The position numbers and the translations under genes are program-made. A model generated the notes under the pieces. The model saw only the letters and a list, made by a program, of their open reading frames with translations, ran no database searches and was not told the origin of the DNA. Positions 22,801 through 34,524 of a DNA stretch of 64,000 nucleotides are shown here, in pieces. Every line of letters starts with the position of its first letter. Position 1 is the first letter of the stretch. Origin of the DNA: Bactrocera neohumeralis (taxonomy: Eukaryota; Arthropoda; Insecta; Diptera; Tephritidae); assembly GCF_024586455.1 (NCBI RefSeq), contig NC_065920.1, forward strand, positions 69,348,821 through 69,412,820, read 5' to 3'.

Positions 22801-23690
22801 TTTTACAAGTATTCTCAAAAACCGAGATGCCAGGTAGCTTCATTCTTCTGTGAAGCTACCTCGTTCTTCTACAGAAATTTCAAATTAAATAAGCACCTTA
22901 TTTAAAAATCTATTTTCATTTTTGGTCTGATTTAATAATTTTAATGAATTTAGTAAAGAACAGCGGAAATATTTACTTGAAATTTAAAAAATTTTCGACA
23001 TTTGTAGCATTCTTTATATCTTGAGTGGGTCTAGTGAAAAAATGTCCATTAATTTTTATTACATTGAAGGTGTTTCATTATCGATGAGTTCAGATCGGTT
23101 ATTGACTGATAGCGTCGTTCTTGTATGGAAAACTTTGCATGAAACACATTTTTCTATATTTGTCTATATTAGCTTCGTTGCTTAACGGCCGTGTTCTTCT
23201 GGACTGAACTTGTTCTAATGCTTTTTCTCAGACGATTCATTTGTTGCTTTTTTCAGAACAACATATTTTTTAAGAGTTTGGCCATATAGAAGCAGTCATT
23301 CCAGTCGACTCCCTACCACTCTCACCAAACACATTGCGAAAACTTTCTAACCGTCAAATTTGGCTTGACTATTTTCATAAGTGACTGTTCATTATCATTC
23401 ACAAATCGATCCAGAAATGGATGCACGGGTAATCGAAACACAGCCTACTTAACTGTTGGATTCAATGGTATCCATTCCATCCAAATATAGCCATATGTTT
23501 ATGCGAGATAATTTAGTAGCGACAGGAAACTCATTTATTTATTCTGATTTCGTAAAGCTCACTTTCATGATAGCGTAGGAGTGGTATGATCTACCAGCAT
23601 ACATGAAGCCTACAGAGGTTTCACTCGTGAGGGTATAATTGCTCAACACTGGCTACAGCGGCTTTATACAATTGGATTGATCTAGCATAG
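22800..23690. other. No gene recognised
   Basis: AT-rich, with no domain or repeat recognised. Confidence 0.5.
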
Positions 23691-23694
23691 TCGG

Positions 23695-24445
23695 ACGCCA
23701 TCATTTTGATCTCGAACTGTTTTTTTTATAGTAGAGCGAAGCCATGTCATTGCTGAATCTATAAAGGTAGCTTCTAAATTACCCATGCCCACTAAGGAGT
23801 TGGGCCAGATTTAAATCCAGGTCCCCATGTCTTCTGTCTATCCAGGAGTGAACAACGAAATAAGTCTGTGAGTTCAGGGCCCTTTGGATGAGAATTGCCA
23901 CCGCTGTAGCCACATTTTGATACTCTTGTCCTTCTCCTCTGTCTTTGCCGACTTCGTTTCCGTGGACGTCAATGGCTGGCAGACTGGCTAATATTTCAGC
24001 AGCGTCGGTTAATATAGCCAGACTATATAAGCACTTTTTACTCGAATTACAGAAATCCTATCCAATGCAATTATTTGTTTAGCATACGCTTTTATATCCA
24101 TTACCTGTATCCATACTGGATCTGCATACAATATTTCGGAAATCATTGCTTTCGCTAATAAAAATCGCCGGCAGGAATGCACGAAGCCTCTAATGGTTAC
24201 CATTCTCGATAGGGCATTATAAATTTTGTTTGCTTTACCGGAAGAATATTCTAGATGTTCCTTAAATTTTATTTGGAATCCAATTATATAATGTTATTAC
24301 GCCTAGATACTTCAGCTGCGGCTGCGAAGTAATCCAGCACACCCCTTTGGTGAGCTCTATTCGTTCTTCCACCTTCTTGGTGCTGGTGAGTAAGACTTTT
24401 ATTTTGTATTCAGTCAATCGCCCTGGTACCAGCCGGCATCTGTAG
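23695..24445 (-). pseudogene. R1-clade non-LTR retrotransposon ORF2 C-terminal part, broken
   Basis: Minus-strand translation gives RLTEYKIKVLLTSTKK and SQPQLKYLGV (reverse-transcriptase thumb, about 24298-24440). A degraded connector follows, then LPAIDVHGNEVGKDR (about 23920-23980). A strong C-terminal block, HSWIDRRHGDLDLNLAQLLSGHG, is at about 23781-23850. That last block is characteristic of the region following RT in R1/TRAS-type elements, which often insert at specific sites. Several stops and frameshifts are present. The catalytic YxDD domain and endonuclease are absent, and only the 3' third remains. Confidence 0.75.
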
Positions 24446-25135
24446 AGTACGGTTGCAGAGGGGGACTGCTCAGTAGCACTTCCAGCAAATTTTTTGCCCA
24501 CTTCCTTTGAGCTCTGGGAATTTTTCCTTAGTGATTACCCAGCAAACCAATAATAATGCGCTTCCGGATCACGACACGTTATGTCTCCGATCTTTTGGCT
24601 GACGGTTTAGACTCTTTCATAGACCTCTGTCGTTTAATTGCCGCTGCTGCAAGTTGAAGTTTTGAATTGAGTTGAACCACTTTCGTGCAACCAATGGTCT
24701 CCTCATCGGTTGGTAGTTGCAGCTGTACCCTTCTCAGCAGGCAATCAGCATGACTCTCTTCGCATCCTTGCTTTAGCTAGGTTTAAATGTAGGCCATTCT
24801 CAGTCATATTCATTATGAATAGCCTTACTTTTCGCATCTACCCTATTTTTCTTCCCCACCTTATAGCCAGACTATGCCTACGAGCCTCAGCTTTGGAATT
24901 AGTGTCAGCCCTTGCATATAGACCAGCTTAGCTCATGTCTTTTGCTAGCTACTTTCGAGTTCATCGAAATCGCTGACCTCTTCACGAAACGTCTGAATCC
25001 TTTGCGCATAATCCCCGCTGTTCTAGAAAGGCTATGTTATTACGGAGGGCGTCAGGTATGTGTAGAGTTTGAGATAATGGATTGTAATAAGGCATCTGTG
25101 ACTAGAAGTGTCTTGAAATTTTCTTGATTAAGCAC
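24445..25135. other. Possible upstream or nested retroposon debris, not assignable
   Basis: Composition is more balanced than the flanks and several frames are open on both strands, as often seen in decayed ORFs. I could not match any translated block to a known domain. It may be more of the R1-type element or an unrelated insertion. Confidence 0.3.
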
Positions 25136-26780
25136 CTACTATTTAATTCAATTACGCATGTAAAAGGTAAAGTTTGAATAACACATAGCATTCGCCCCTT
25201 TTATATCCATCTCAACATCAACAAATTAATTTTCAATTTGCCTTCAATTATTTTTTCAACACATTTAATCAAATTAGACACACACAATTACACTCCATCA
25301 AATAAGTGTGAACATAAAAGATTGCCAGAGAATACGTTGAAATTATCCAATTTAAATTTTTCCATTTGATTAAAGTGAATTAGAAGTTTGCAACAGTGCG
25401 TGGAAAACTTTTTTCAGCAGCGCAGAGAGAAAAGAATAGAAAAAGGAATATGCGAACTGCAAAAAAATAATGCGCAAATTACTTTTCAATACATTGCGCT
25501 ATTTGCCATACCACCCAGATGCTTTCTACAACACTTTCTACTTGTTTTTGCATACTTTTAGACGCTTTTGTTTTAGGTATCGAGGTGGCGCTGATTTCTT
25601 TCCAATATCATGCCGTTGGCATACGCCCACTTGTTTTTCGAATGGAAATTTTCTTGTTGTTGCTTGCGAGCATAAAAAAACACATGCCACTGTAGTAGAG
25701 CGTGTAAAAAAATATGAAAAGAGAGGAAAAAAATCTGGAAAAATTGCAGAAAAACCTCCGATTGCAAAATGTAATTTCATTTGTTGCCATTTCCATGCTC
25801 ATTTCCATTTTCACGGCAAACCAATTCATTATGCGCCCATTCGCTCGCCGCTGCGCACACATACAGTGCGTGCGGGCAGGTGTGTGAGCATTCTTTCTTC
25901 AATTTCGAATTATTTTTTTGCACCTCATTCAAGATTTCCACATAAAATATGGCACATTGGCGTTATTATAATTTGCATTTCGACGCATTTGTTGCTATTG
26001 GTTCTGTCCCACAACTAACCCACGCTTAATATTGTTGCTTAGCTTATTTAAATTCAGTCGTCAGAAAATTTGTTGTCGGTATACTGAGTCAGCAGAGAGA
26101 GAGTGAGGGAGTTTCACGCAGGTGGCAGAAACAGAACCCAAAACCACTCACTTTGAAATCAGCGACACCCGCAGGTCTGCTGCTGTTGTTATGATTTTTG
26201 TTATTCTTGCTCTATCTCTGCAGATTTGCTGATTCAGTTGTCTGTCGTTTACGCAAATCGAATGCTATAAATCACAACCGCATAAATATTTACGCACACA
26301 CATGCAGTTATCTGTCTGCCATAGAAATTGTTTTGCATACACACAGGCGCTTGTTAGGCAGTTATGCTAAAAATTTGTCTAGTACGTAGCTGAAAAGTGT
26401 CATAACCATAAAAAGGTAAGCGTTGACGCGTCGATTATTTTGGTATTCGAAAAAAAGTAATTTGTTTCAAAAAGGAAAAAAAGAAAAATTATTAAAAACA
26501 AAATTGTGTTATTATGGTTTCACACTTTTCGCGCCCACGTCTTTTCATAATCAATAAAAACAGCAACGTCTGCTTGCGTTCTCCCTACGGTACGAATAAT
26601 TGAAGAATTGCCAGCATCTGCTGCCTTGCACAACTTCACAATTCAATTCTAACGCTTGCTAAAGCCATTATGCGATTGAGTTGCCATATTGACTGTGATT
26701 TATAGCACAAAGTTGTGCAGAAATTATATTCGCTTAAGTTCAAAGAAAAACAAGAGAAAGTGTTAACTGCGGCTAAAAAA
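25135..26780. other. No gene supported; 182-codon plus frame at 25,470-26,018
   Basis: The frame at 25470 encodes a His/Phe/Arg-rich product without recognisable domains and has overlapping open frames on the other strand. Nearby sequence (26090-26110) has a GAGA-rich patch, AGAGAGAGTGAGGGAG. There is not enough to call a gene or promoter. Confidence 0.4.
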
Positions 26781-26784
26781 AATA

Positions 26785-27515
26785 CCCTTCACAAATCAAA
26801 AGGTTTCGTGCAAAAAAATTGATATTAATCGGTAAATTTGTCTGGCAACTATATACTAAAGAGATTCGATCTGAACAAATATATCCGAATATTGTGGCGT
26901 TGTTTTGAAAAACAATCCTTGTCAAATTTCATGAAGATATATTTTCAAATAAAAAGTTTTCTATACAAAAACTCGATTTTGATCGGTTAGTTTGTATGGC
27001 AGTTATATGCTATAGTTGCTCAATCTGAACAATTTCTTCAAGGTATGAATCGTTGCTTTTGACAATAATCTGTGTAAAATTTCGCGATGATATCCCTTTA
27101 ACGAAAAAAGTTTTACATACAAAGTTTGGATTTACATCGTTCAGTTTATATGGCAGTTATATGCTATAGTTATCTAATCTGAACAATATATTCAGTGATT
27201 ATATTGTTACTACAAAAAATTATCTGTGCCAAATTTCGTGAAGATAACATGTCAAAGACAAGAGTTCTCCGTACAGGGTACAGGCTGATCGATCAGTTCG
27301 TGTGGCAGCTATCAACAGTTTCAACTTATAAGCAGCTTCTTAGGTAGAAGCGTACTTATTCAAAATTTTGGATCGATACCTCTAAAACTTTTTGAATATA
27401 CAGAACGATTAAGCTAAATCGACTTAGCTCGACACACTGATCATTTATATTATATATTATATGATCTGCGGCGTTTCCTTTTGGGTCGGTTCGGGGTATA
27501 ATAAAATTAAAGGAA
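26785..27515 (-). mobile_element. INE-like element, antisense, with internal units
   Basis: The head lies on the minus strand near 27500 (TATACCCCGAACCGAC), followed by an AAATGATCAG-type block and three internal units. On the plus strand the units show 'GATCGGTTAGTTTGTATGGCAGTTATATGCTATAG', 'CATCGTTCAGTTTATATGGCAGTTATATGC' and a third 'GATCGATCAGTTCG' copy. The tail near 26785-26800 shows AATACCCTTCACAAAT. The family is the same as at 15.4-16.5 kb. It is non-coding. Confidence 0.7.
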
Positions 27516-28185
27516 CAATATATTATGTTATTTGTCAATAACTACAAAACAAAAGAGAACAAAATTTAGCAAACTGAAATAAATGGTGAAAAAGTTTTTG
27601 ATTGAAAACATACGAACAACAATGTTCAAACAAAATTAATTCTGCGCAATATATCATAATAAGAAAGAAAATTTTCTTAGTAGAAAGCTAATTATTGAAG
27701 TTATTCTATTATTAAATTTCATATTACTTGAGAACTGATGATAATTGTTATGCTGATTGCTACAATTTATGAATGACATTATGCAGTGATATGATTCAAT
27801 TTTTTTCCTAACTTCATCTAATGATATGGCTTATCCATTTTATTGTCTCAAACGACGAGCTCTTTCCATAAAATTTTTAATGGAAAGCTTCCTTAAACCT
27901 AATTATTTTAAAATTATTTTCATTATATTAACTCTGAAGTTGCCTGCTGATGCATTGGTGGTTAGCCAAGCGGCTTTTCCAATAGTAAGGACATTTGCTT
28001 GAAGTATTCTGCAGTAATCCGCCAGGTTAAAAGGCTGCCTTATGCCTTACTTGGGACAGTATATTCTGGCACTAACTCCGTCCGCCATTTTCGATAAATG
28101 CCTTAAGTGTTGCGAGCAGCTGGCATTCCTATTCATCATCAATCATCTTTTTCGAGGTTTACCTGAAATCTTTATCTTCAATTAA
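27515..28185. other. No gene recognised
   Basis: AT-rich to 27930, then mixed. GGTGGTTAGCCAAGCGGC near 27957-27974 resembles a tRNA A box, but no B box follows at a sensible distance. Confidence 0.45.
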
Positions 28186-28188
28186 AAA

Positions 28189-28231
28189 GTGGGGTAATGT
28201 AGTCAATGCCCGCAAAACCGCCATTACCCAC
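28189..28231. repeat. Short perfect-stem hairpin
   Basis: GTGGGGTAATG (28189-28199) pairs with CATTACCCAC (28222-28231), apart from one bulged G, around a 22-base loop. The minus strand just outside reads TTAGCTCAGTGGGTA, similar to a tRNA A box. Function unknown. Confidence 0.5.
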
Positions 28232-28925
28232 TGAGCTAAGTTAAGTTTCTATACGTAAGTCACGCTTACGCCAACAATCTTAGAGCTCCCGTTAGCGCAG
28301 CGAACAGCTGAACATTTTGGTTTCCGGTTGTTAGATTTCCGTATATCTGTCCACAACACTATAGAATACCGTAACTATGCAGAAATATAATTAACATTAA
28401 TTTGGTTGGGGTGCCCTGCCTGATTAGTGATAACTAGTTGAATAGTCTAAATGAAACTTTGCTCAAACAATATCAAACAGGACGTGTATTCTTACGTATA
28501 AAAATGGCTGCTCACCACGAATATGTGGAACCCAGTTCTTATGACCGATTTTTTTATTGCATTTATTGGTCAACCTGTATGGTATCTAAGGGCAAAATAT
28601 TTTCTGATAATGATAAGTCGTAAAGAATCGAAAAGAAGAAACGAAATAAGTGAAAAGAAGAAACTGGCTCGCTGTTGTTAACTCGGCTATATCGGTCTAA
28701 GCGGTCTCCTCGCCAGTAAAGAAGAAAAAGAAGATATGTCATAATGGCAAAAATTCACTGCTGTGAAATATATATACATCTTTATATAACAAAAACTTTA
28801 TTTCCTTTAACTAATCGATCGGTGAGGTTTAAAAAAAGTTGCTGTACGGCTCTTCTTAAGATGCTATTTATCTCCAAACTTTGAAACCTCCTCTCTTTCT
28901 GCTTATTACACATTGTGTACCCGAA
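28232..28925. other. No gene recognised
   Basis: Short frames only; no repeat or domain recognised. Confidence 0.5.
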
Positions 28926-28929
28926 AATT

Positions 28930-29851
28930 ATAAATAAAACTAAAACTTTTCATACGCACGTTCTGGATGGCATTCAGCTCCTTCACCAATTTTTGTTTTA
29001 TCGATCGATTGAAAACTGGTTCCAAGGAGCAGCAGTTTCAGTTTGGGGAACAAGAAAAAATCACTCGGAGCCAAATCTCGTAAATATGGTGATTAATCGG
29101 TGGTAATCATTGCGTTTTTTGCTTTAAATTCGGCGACAATTGTGGCTCGAGGCGATGGCGCATTATCATCGAATGTTTTTCCACAATTCCGGCAGTTTGC
29201 GACGGATCTTCTGACACAAACGGCTCAATACTGTCAAATAGAACTCCGTATTGATCTCTTACTTTCCGGAATAAGTTCATTATACACCAAACTACGAACA
29301 TCGTAAAAAACTTTGGTGTGGTTTTTTTGATTTCTGCTGATTTTTTCCCTTCATTCCGGTAGTTTGTGACTTGTGTATAGTTCAAACTCATAAACCCATG
29401 TCCCATCGACAGTTGTAATGCTTTTCTTAAATGTAGGGTCGGAATGCGCGCAAGCAAGGTTGTTCAAAGAGATCTGTTATCGGTACTCTTTTGAAAAGAA
29501 TTCAGCTTTATCGGGACTAGTCGAGCAAGAATGCGTTTCATACCCCATATATCCACAAAAATCATACAGACGGACTCGCGGAAGATGTCGAGCTCTCTTG
29601 TGATCTCTCTAACATTTGCCTAATGATTTTCAAGCACCATATCTATCACTTAATAATTTCATCACTTGAAGAGGTCGATCTTCAATGATCTCTCGACCAT
29701 CTTTGAAGGCTTTGTAGAACTAGTAGGCTTGTGTTTTTGATAATACTGAATCACCGTAAGCCTCTACCAACATTCGCAATGATTCTTCATACGAAATTTT
29801 ATTAGAAATAGAAAAGTTGAGACAAATCCTTTCTTCGATTCTTTTATTCAT
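28930..29851 (-). pseudogene. Mariner-type (DD34D) transposase pseudogene, antisense, nearly full length
   Basis: ATG on the minus strand at 29851 starts MNKRIEERICLNFSISNKISYEESLRMLVEAYGDSVLS, the first helix-turn-helix. The linker follows (FYKAFKDGREIIEDRP), then TVDGTWVYEFELYT with the first catalytic Asp (near 29395-29413). The TFDDNAP segment carries the second Asp (about 29160-29180), and LAPSDFFLFPKLK carries the third (about 29034-29072). So all three Asp motifs can still be read. At least five stops and several frameshifts interrupt it. The length of about 920 bp is close to the expected ~1 kb, so it decayed mainly by point mutation rather than deletion. Terminal repeats were not found. 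Confidence 0.8.
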
Positions 29852-29859
29852 TGCAAAAA

Positions 29860-30410
29860 TCGATACGCACTTCTGAGGTGCTGCTATTAACATACTGGCT
29901 GACGATCGCGCTTATATTTGGCATAATAATTAAGGGCAGTGTACCAACTTGGCAATATGTAGTTTTTAGAAATATCATGTACTGAGATTCTAAATTTCAA
30001 TGTATACAAAAAAAAGTCTATTAAAAATGGTATGAAATGACTTTTGCTCATAAAGGCGAGCTAATGTGTTGCAATGCATAGAATTTAAAATAATTCAACT
30101 CCACATAAAAGTTTGTTTCGACTTTAAAATAAGTTTGAAGTGGATAAGTTATGAAATTCTAAATGCAAGAAAAGGAATGAAATTTGATTTTTAATGCCTT
30201 TATATTTGGTTGAGAAAAGAGATCCGTTTTATTGGGTTTTTTTAATGTGGAGATATTTAAGAGAGGAATCCGATATATTGAGATACTTCAAAGTGAATGT
30301 ATTTTTTTGGAATAAAGAAGTTTGTTAGGAGATAACAATTATTCATAAAAATATGTTTTTTCGATTTTTTGTAGATCAAAAATGTTCCCTCTCAAGATCA
30401 AAATATATAT
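29860..30410. other. No gene recognised
   Basis: AT-rich; may include the degraded left end of the antisense mariner, but no terminal repeat is visible. Confidence 0.45.
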
Positions 30411-30412
30411 TT

Positions 30413-30698
30413 GTACCCTGAACAGGGTATATTAAGTTTGCCACGAAGCTTGTAACACCCAGAAGGAAGCGTCGGAGACTCTATAAAGTATATATACAAA
30501 TGATTAAAATGTTGAGCTGGTGGATTTAGCCATATCCGTCTATCTGTCTGTCCGTCTGTCTATCCGTGTGTGTATATATGTCCCTCAGTTTTTAAAGATA
30601 TCGTTTTGAAATTTGGCAAACATCATTTTCTCTTCAAGAAGCTGCTCATTTGTCGGAAATACCGATATCGGATCACTATAACATATAGCTGCTACTAT
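30413..30698 (+). mobile_element. INE-like element, 5' head fragment
   Basis: This is the best-preserved head of the family. It has the ACCCTGAACAGGGTA hairpin, GTAACACCCAGAAGGAAGCGTCGGAGAC, CTATAAAGTATATATA, CCGTCTATCTGTCTGTCCG and the CGATATCGGATCACTATAACATATAGCTGC entry into the first unit. The order and spacing closely parallel the INE-1/DINE-1 head as I recall it. The copy stops within the first internal unit. Confidence 0.8.
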
Positions 30699-30699
30699 A

Positions 30700-31590
30700 A
30701 AAAATATTAATAATTGAAATTTATAAGCCAAAAAACATTAAACAGCTGCTAGTCTTGATGTATTTGTATAAAAATGATTGTAGTATACACTTTATACTGA
30801 AGTGCGTACATACATATGACATATGTTTAAATGGGTTGAAGTAATAATTTTATGTATTTGTACTAATATCCCTAAAAGCATGCTTTGAATTACATGCTAG
30901 ACAAAACAACATGTCGAAATGTCGAAATTATTTAACAGACAGACCTATACTTGCCTTCGTCATCATATAAAACACACACGCATTAATATATTAGTAAAAG
31001 AGTGTGTTGGTTAGCTTGTTTGCAGTGCAAAAACTTGCATTATTCATTTGAAAATTTGCATGCGCCTGTAGGAACTTACATATACATACACATTTATGCG
31101 TAAATATATCTATATATAGTATGTTCTGCCAAAATGTAGGTGAAGTGAAGCTAAAGCTCAAAAGTCCATCACTTCTTCCTTTTCCAGCAATAACTACACA
31201 TACTCACTTCTGCAGAGCTGTGACTGCGCTTACTCTCAGCTACAAAACCCATCACGATAGTTGTATAAGAGTTGGTGTGTGCTTTGTTTAGTTTTGTGTG
31301 CAGACTGTGCACCACCAAGTTGATTTTGAGACAAAAATTTGCATTTACTGCCAAATTAAATTCACTGCAAATTCAACTTTTATAACGCACACACACACGT
31401 GCACACATATATACATAGTACATACATGTAAGCAAACGTTACTCTCTTGCCCGTTTGCTGCTAGAGTCCTCGTGTGTGTGTGCTGCATACTGCGGCATAA
31501 TTTGACTTTCTGACTGTAACTATTTCTCTGAGCGCTTGTATATTTATTCAAAAATTTTAATGTAGACTACGCATACTTAGAACTATTTTA
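30700..31590. other. No gene recognised; CA/GT microsatellites near 31,388 and 31,470
   Basis: Short (CA)n near 31388-31398 and (GT)n near 31471-31480. Frames are short. Confidence 0.5.
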
Positions 31591-32845
31591 ACAGGGTGAC
31601 ACTGAGGCTAAGATATGGTTTTGTTAGAAGTTAAAAGTTCATCGATGTATAAAGTTCCAGTGATAAAGCTGATCAAAAATAAAGTCAGAATAAAAAGTTA
31701 ACGAGTTTTCGATTATTATTATTTTTTTTTATTATAAGAAATGCCGAAAATTTCTAATTAAATATTTTCTGTTTCAACTACATCGAAAAATCAATGCTAG
31801 GAAAAATCAAAAATTAAAACTTTTCCAAAAAAGTAAAAGAAATTTAATTTAAAAACTTTTGCAGGGTGGTACAGAGTCCAAAAAATAATTTTTTAGAAGT
31901 TTAAAGTTCCTTTATGTTTCTTTAGAACTGTAGGATTAAACTAAAATAAAATGACTGATGTGAAGAAAAAAAAAATTGGATCAAAAATTTCAAAACTTTT
32001 GGAAAAATAAAATATTTTCAAAAACTTTTGCACTAAATATCTCCCAATTCAAGCATTCAATATCAGCAGAATCAAAAAATAATTACCAAAGTTTTCAATT
32101 TTTTTCATAAGTTTTTCAAAAAATGATGATTTCATAAATTATTATTAAAAATTTCTCACAAAGGTATCTCTTTCAATTATTGAATCATAGCTGATAGGAA
32201 AAATCAAACATCAAATTTAAAATTTTTTTGAAAGGTTAAAAAATTATTGAATAAAAAACAAATTAAAACGAAAAATTTCAAAATTTTTCGTACAATAATA
32301 GTTTTCAAAAAATGTTGAACTAAGCATATCTTATTTCAAGCATACAATGTCAGAAGAATAAGAGACAAATTCTAAAATTTTTCGAAACAATTTTTTTTTC
32401 AAAAATCTTTACGAATCATTCAAAACCCCAATTATTATAACTATCGGATTCCAATTTGAAATATTTTCGTGTATAAAAACTTTTTGAAAATGTTTTCAAA
32501 AAGATTTCGAAAGAATTTTTTTAAATATTTTTTGTTTCAATGATTGAATAGCAGTAGTTAAAAGAATAAGAAAAATTTCAAAATATTATAATTATTTTTC
32601 TAAATATTTTTTTTTTTAATTATTCGAAAAACTTTCTCACAAAGGTTTCTGTTTAAATTATTGAATCCTTGCTAATAGGAAAAATTAAAAAAAAAAATTA
32701 CGAAATTTTTCGAAAAGTAAAAATTAATTGTAAAAAGTGTTTAACAAAATAGATGTTACTATCATTTTTTAATTCCAACTACCATACATTAAAAACACCA
32801 AAAGAGAAAAATTTATAAAACATAACTGAAAATTTATCAAATCCA
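31590..32845. repeat. Very AT-rich degenerate array
   Basis: Units are hard to delimit but several landmarks recur. 'CAGGGTG..ACTGAGGC / CAGGGTGGTACAGAGTC' is at 31592 and 31862, each followed by 'AGAAGTT(T)AAAGTTC' and 'TAAAGTT/TAGAACT'. 'AAAGGT(A/T)TCT(C/G)T' with 'ATTATTGAATC' and 'GATAGGAAAAAT' is near 32160 and 32640. 'TTCAAGCAT(T/A)CAATATCAG'-type words are near 32048 and 32335. Spacing of the last pair is about 287. It looks like a decayed satellite or repeated element. Confidence 0.55.
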
Positions 32846-34225
32846 AATCAACACCCTGTATATGCACATTCACTTGTATATATTTCACTCATTCTTATGC
32901 AACTACCTTCGCCTACCACCAGCGCCATTATTTTGCAGACTTTGACACAACGTTGCGCATAGCCTTTAGCATTTTATGAATGTTGCATGCAACATACTAA
33001 ATTCCAACATGTAGTCGTGGTAAGTTTGGCAACCGCAAGTTGTGGTACATGCAATGCATGCCAAAAAGGGCCAAAAAAGCAAAACACAAAATTCGTACAA
33101 ACCAAAACAGAGAGGCATAGTTCCAGGCAACTACACATCGCTGCCTGTCTACATACATATATTTGAATATGTGCGTGTGTGTGTGCAGCAAAAATGCAAA
33201 TTTATGCAATCGCCTGTGTATGTGCGCTCCAAAACTAGAGTGTCTTCGAATTTTGCATGTATATTTGCATGAATTTCTCAAACAAATGCTACCGACATAT
33301 AAATGCATTGCGTTTATGTTTGTATGTATTTGCATTTGATTTGCAACGCGCTGCAGTCTTGGCTTCTACGCTTTCGAGTTAACAAGCATTTGTATGCGAA
33401 GGCCAAGTTTGCCATCGATTTCTTTTCTTTATGTGCTCTGATACCCGCCACCTCCACACAGCTGCATCTCTCATCCCCCTCTGGCAGTGAGGGTTAAATA
33501 TCTTTATTTTTTCTTTTTTTCTCGTATTTCTGTTAATTTGCATGCACCAGCTGCTGTACGCTGGCTAATAAAGAAGTATAGCTAAAAATAAAAATATAAA
33601 CAGAAAAAGAAAATCACGAAACGCCAACTTATTTGTATGCTGACGCAGGACGACAGTCAATAATTGCTTATCACGTATACGACCTGGTGTCCGCCGACGT
33701 GTCTCCCACTCAGTATGCGACGTGTGTCCTTCGCACACGAAATAAATGTGTAAATACGCAATGAAGGACGTGGTTGAATTGAGTGAGGTGAACGCAGTAA
33801 TTTTGTTGTGTAAAAAAATAAATACAAAAAATATCACAGTTGTAAAGGTCAAATTTTTATTGAGAATATTCTTGAGATAAATTTCCTTAAAAAAGCAAAC
33901 TATTTAAAAATAATTAGAAAATAATTTTCAATTTTAATTTTACATATCATAAAATATATAAAAATTCCAAAAATTTTACTGAATATACTTAAATAAACAA
34001 AAAAATATATATGAAAAAAAGTTTTTAAGTTAATTAGCAGACTAAAAAAAATAATAATAAAATTAAAAAAATATTGAGAAACACATTTTAGAAAATAGAA
34101 CAATTACAAAAATTTTTATTAATGTAAATTTAAAAAATTTAAGCAAAAACATTTATTTTTTTGAAATAGTTTTTTACTGTTTAAAAGAGTAAAAATTAAA
34201 AAACAAATAAATAAAGAATTAAAAC
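32845..34225. other. No gene recognised
   Basis: (GT)n near 33172-33186. A minus frame at 33565-33852 has a polar centre between hydrophobic low-complexity ends and no recognised domain. 33840-34220 is extremely AT-rich. Confidence 0.45.
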
Positions 34226-34229
34226 ATTA

Positions 34230-34292
34230 CAAAACGCTAACTTCGGTGGCACCAAAGCTACAATACCCTTCACAAATACAAGAGATTTCTTA
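34230..34292 (-). mobile_element. INE-like element, 3' tail fragment, antisense
   Basis: The minus strand reads GAAGGGTATTGTAGCTTTGGTGCCACCGAAGTTAGCG, the family tail with its terminal hairpin (TTTGGTG/CACCGAA). No internal units follow. Confidence 0.7.
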
Positions 34293-34520
34293 CAAGTATC
34301 TTATTTGGCTCGGAGAATAAAAAATGACGATACTTCCAGTTCTAAGTATTTAATTCACTGGTAAGCAAAAATCCACTTGTTGTTTGTAACATGAACAGAA
34401 CAAAGTGTTTATTATGTAAAAATAGCCACAAATGCAGAAAATAGCCACAGATTTCTTCTATCACCTAAAATTTTTTTTCTATGAGGATTTTTGTTAAAAA
34501 AAAATCGAAAGAGTACCTTA
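34292..34520. other. No gene recognised
   Basis: AT-rich spacer between the tail fragment and the pseudogene. Confidence 0.4.
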
Positions 34521-34524
34521 AAAT

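Noticed and set aside
25470..26018. 182-codon plus-strand frame
   Set aside because: His/Phe-rich, no domain, and three overlapping minus-strand frames; probably chance.
27957..28231. tRNA-like words treated as one SINE
   Set aside because: A-box-like words lie on opposite strands with no B box at a usable distance; kept only as a hairpin note.
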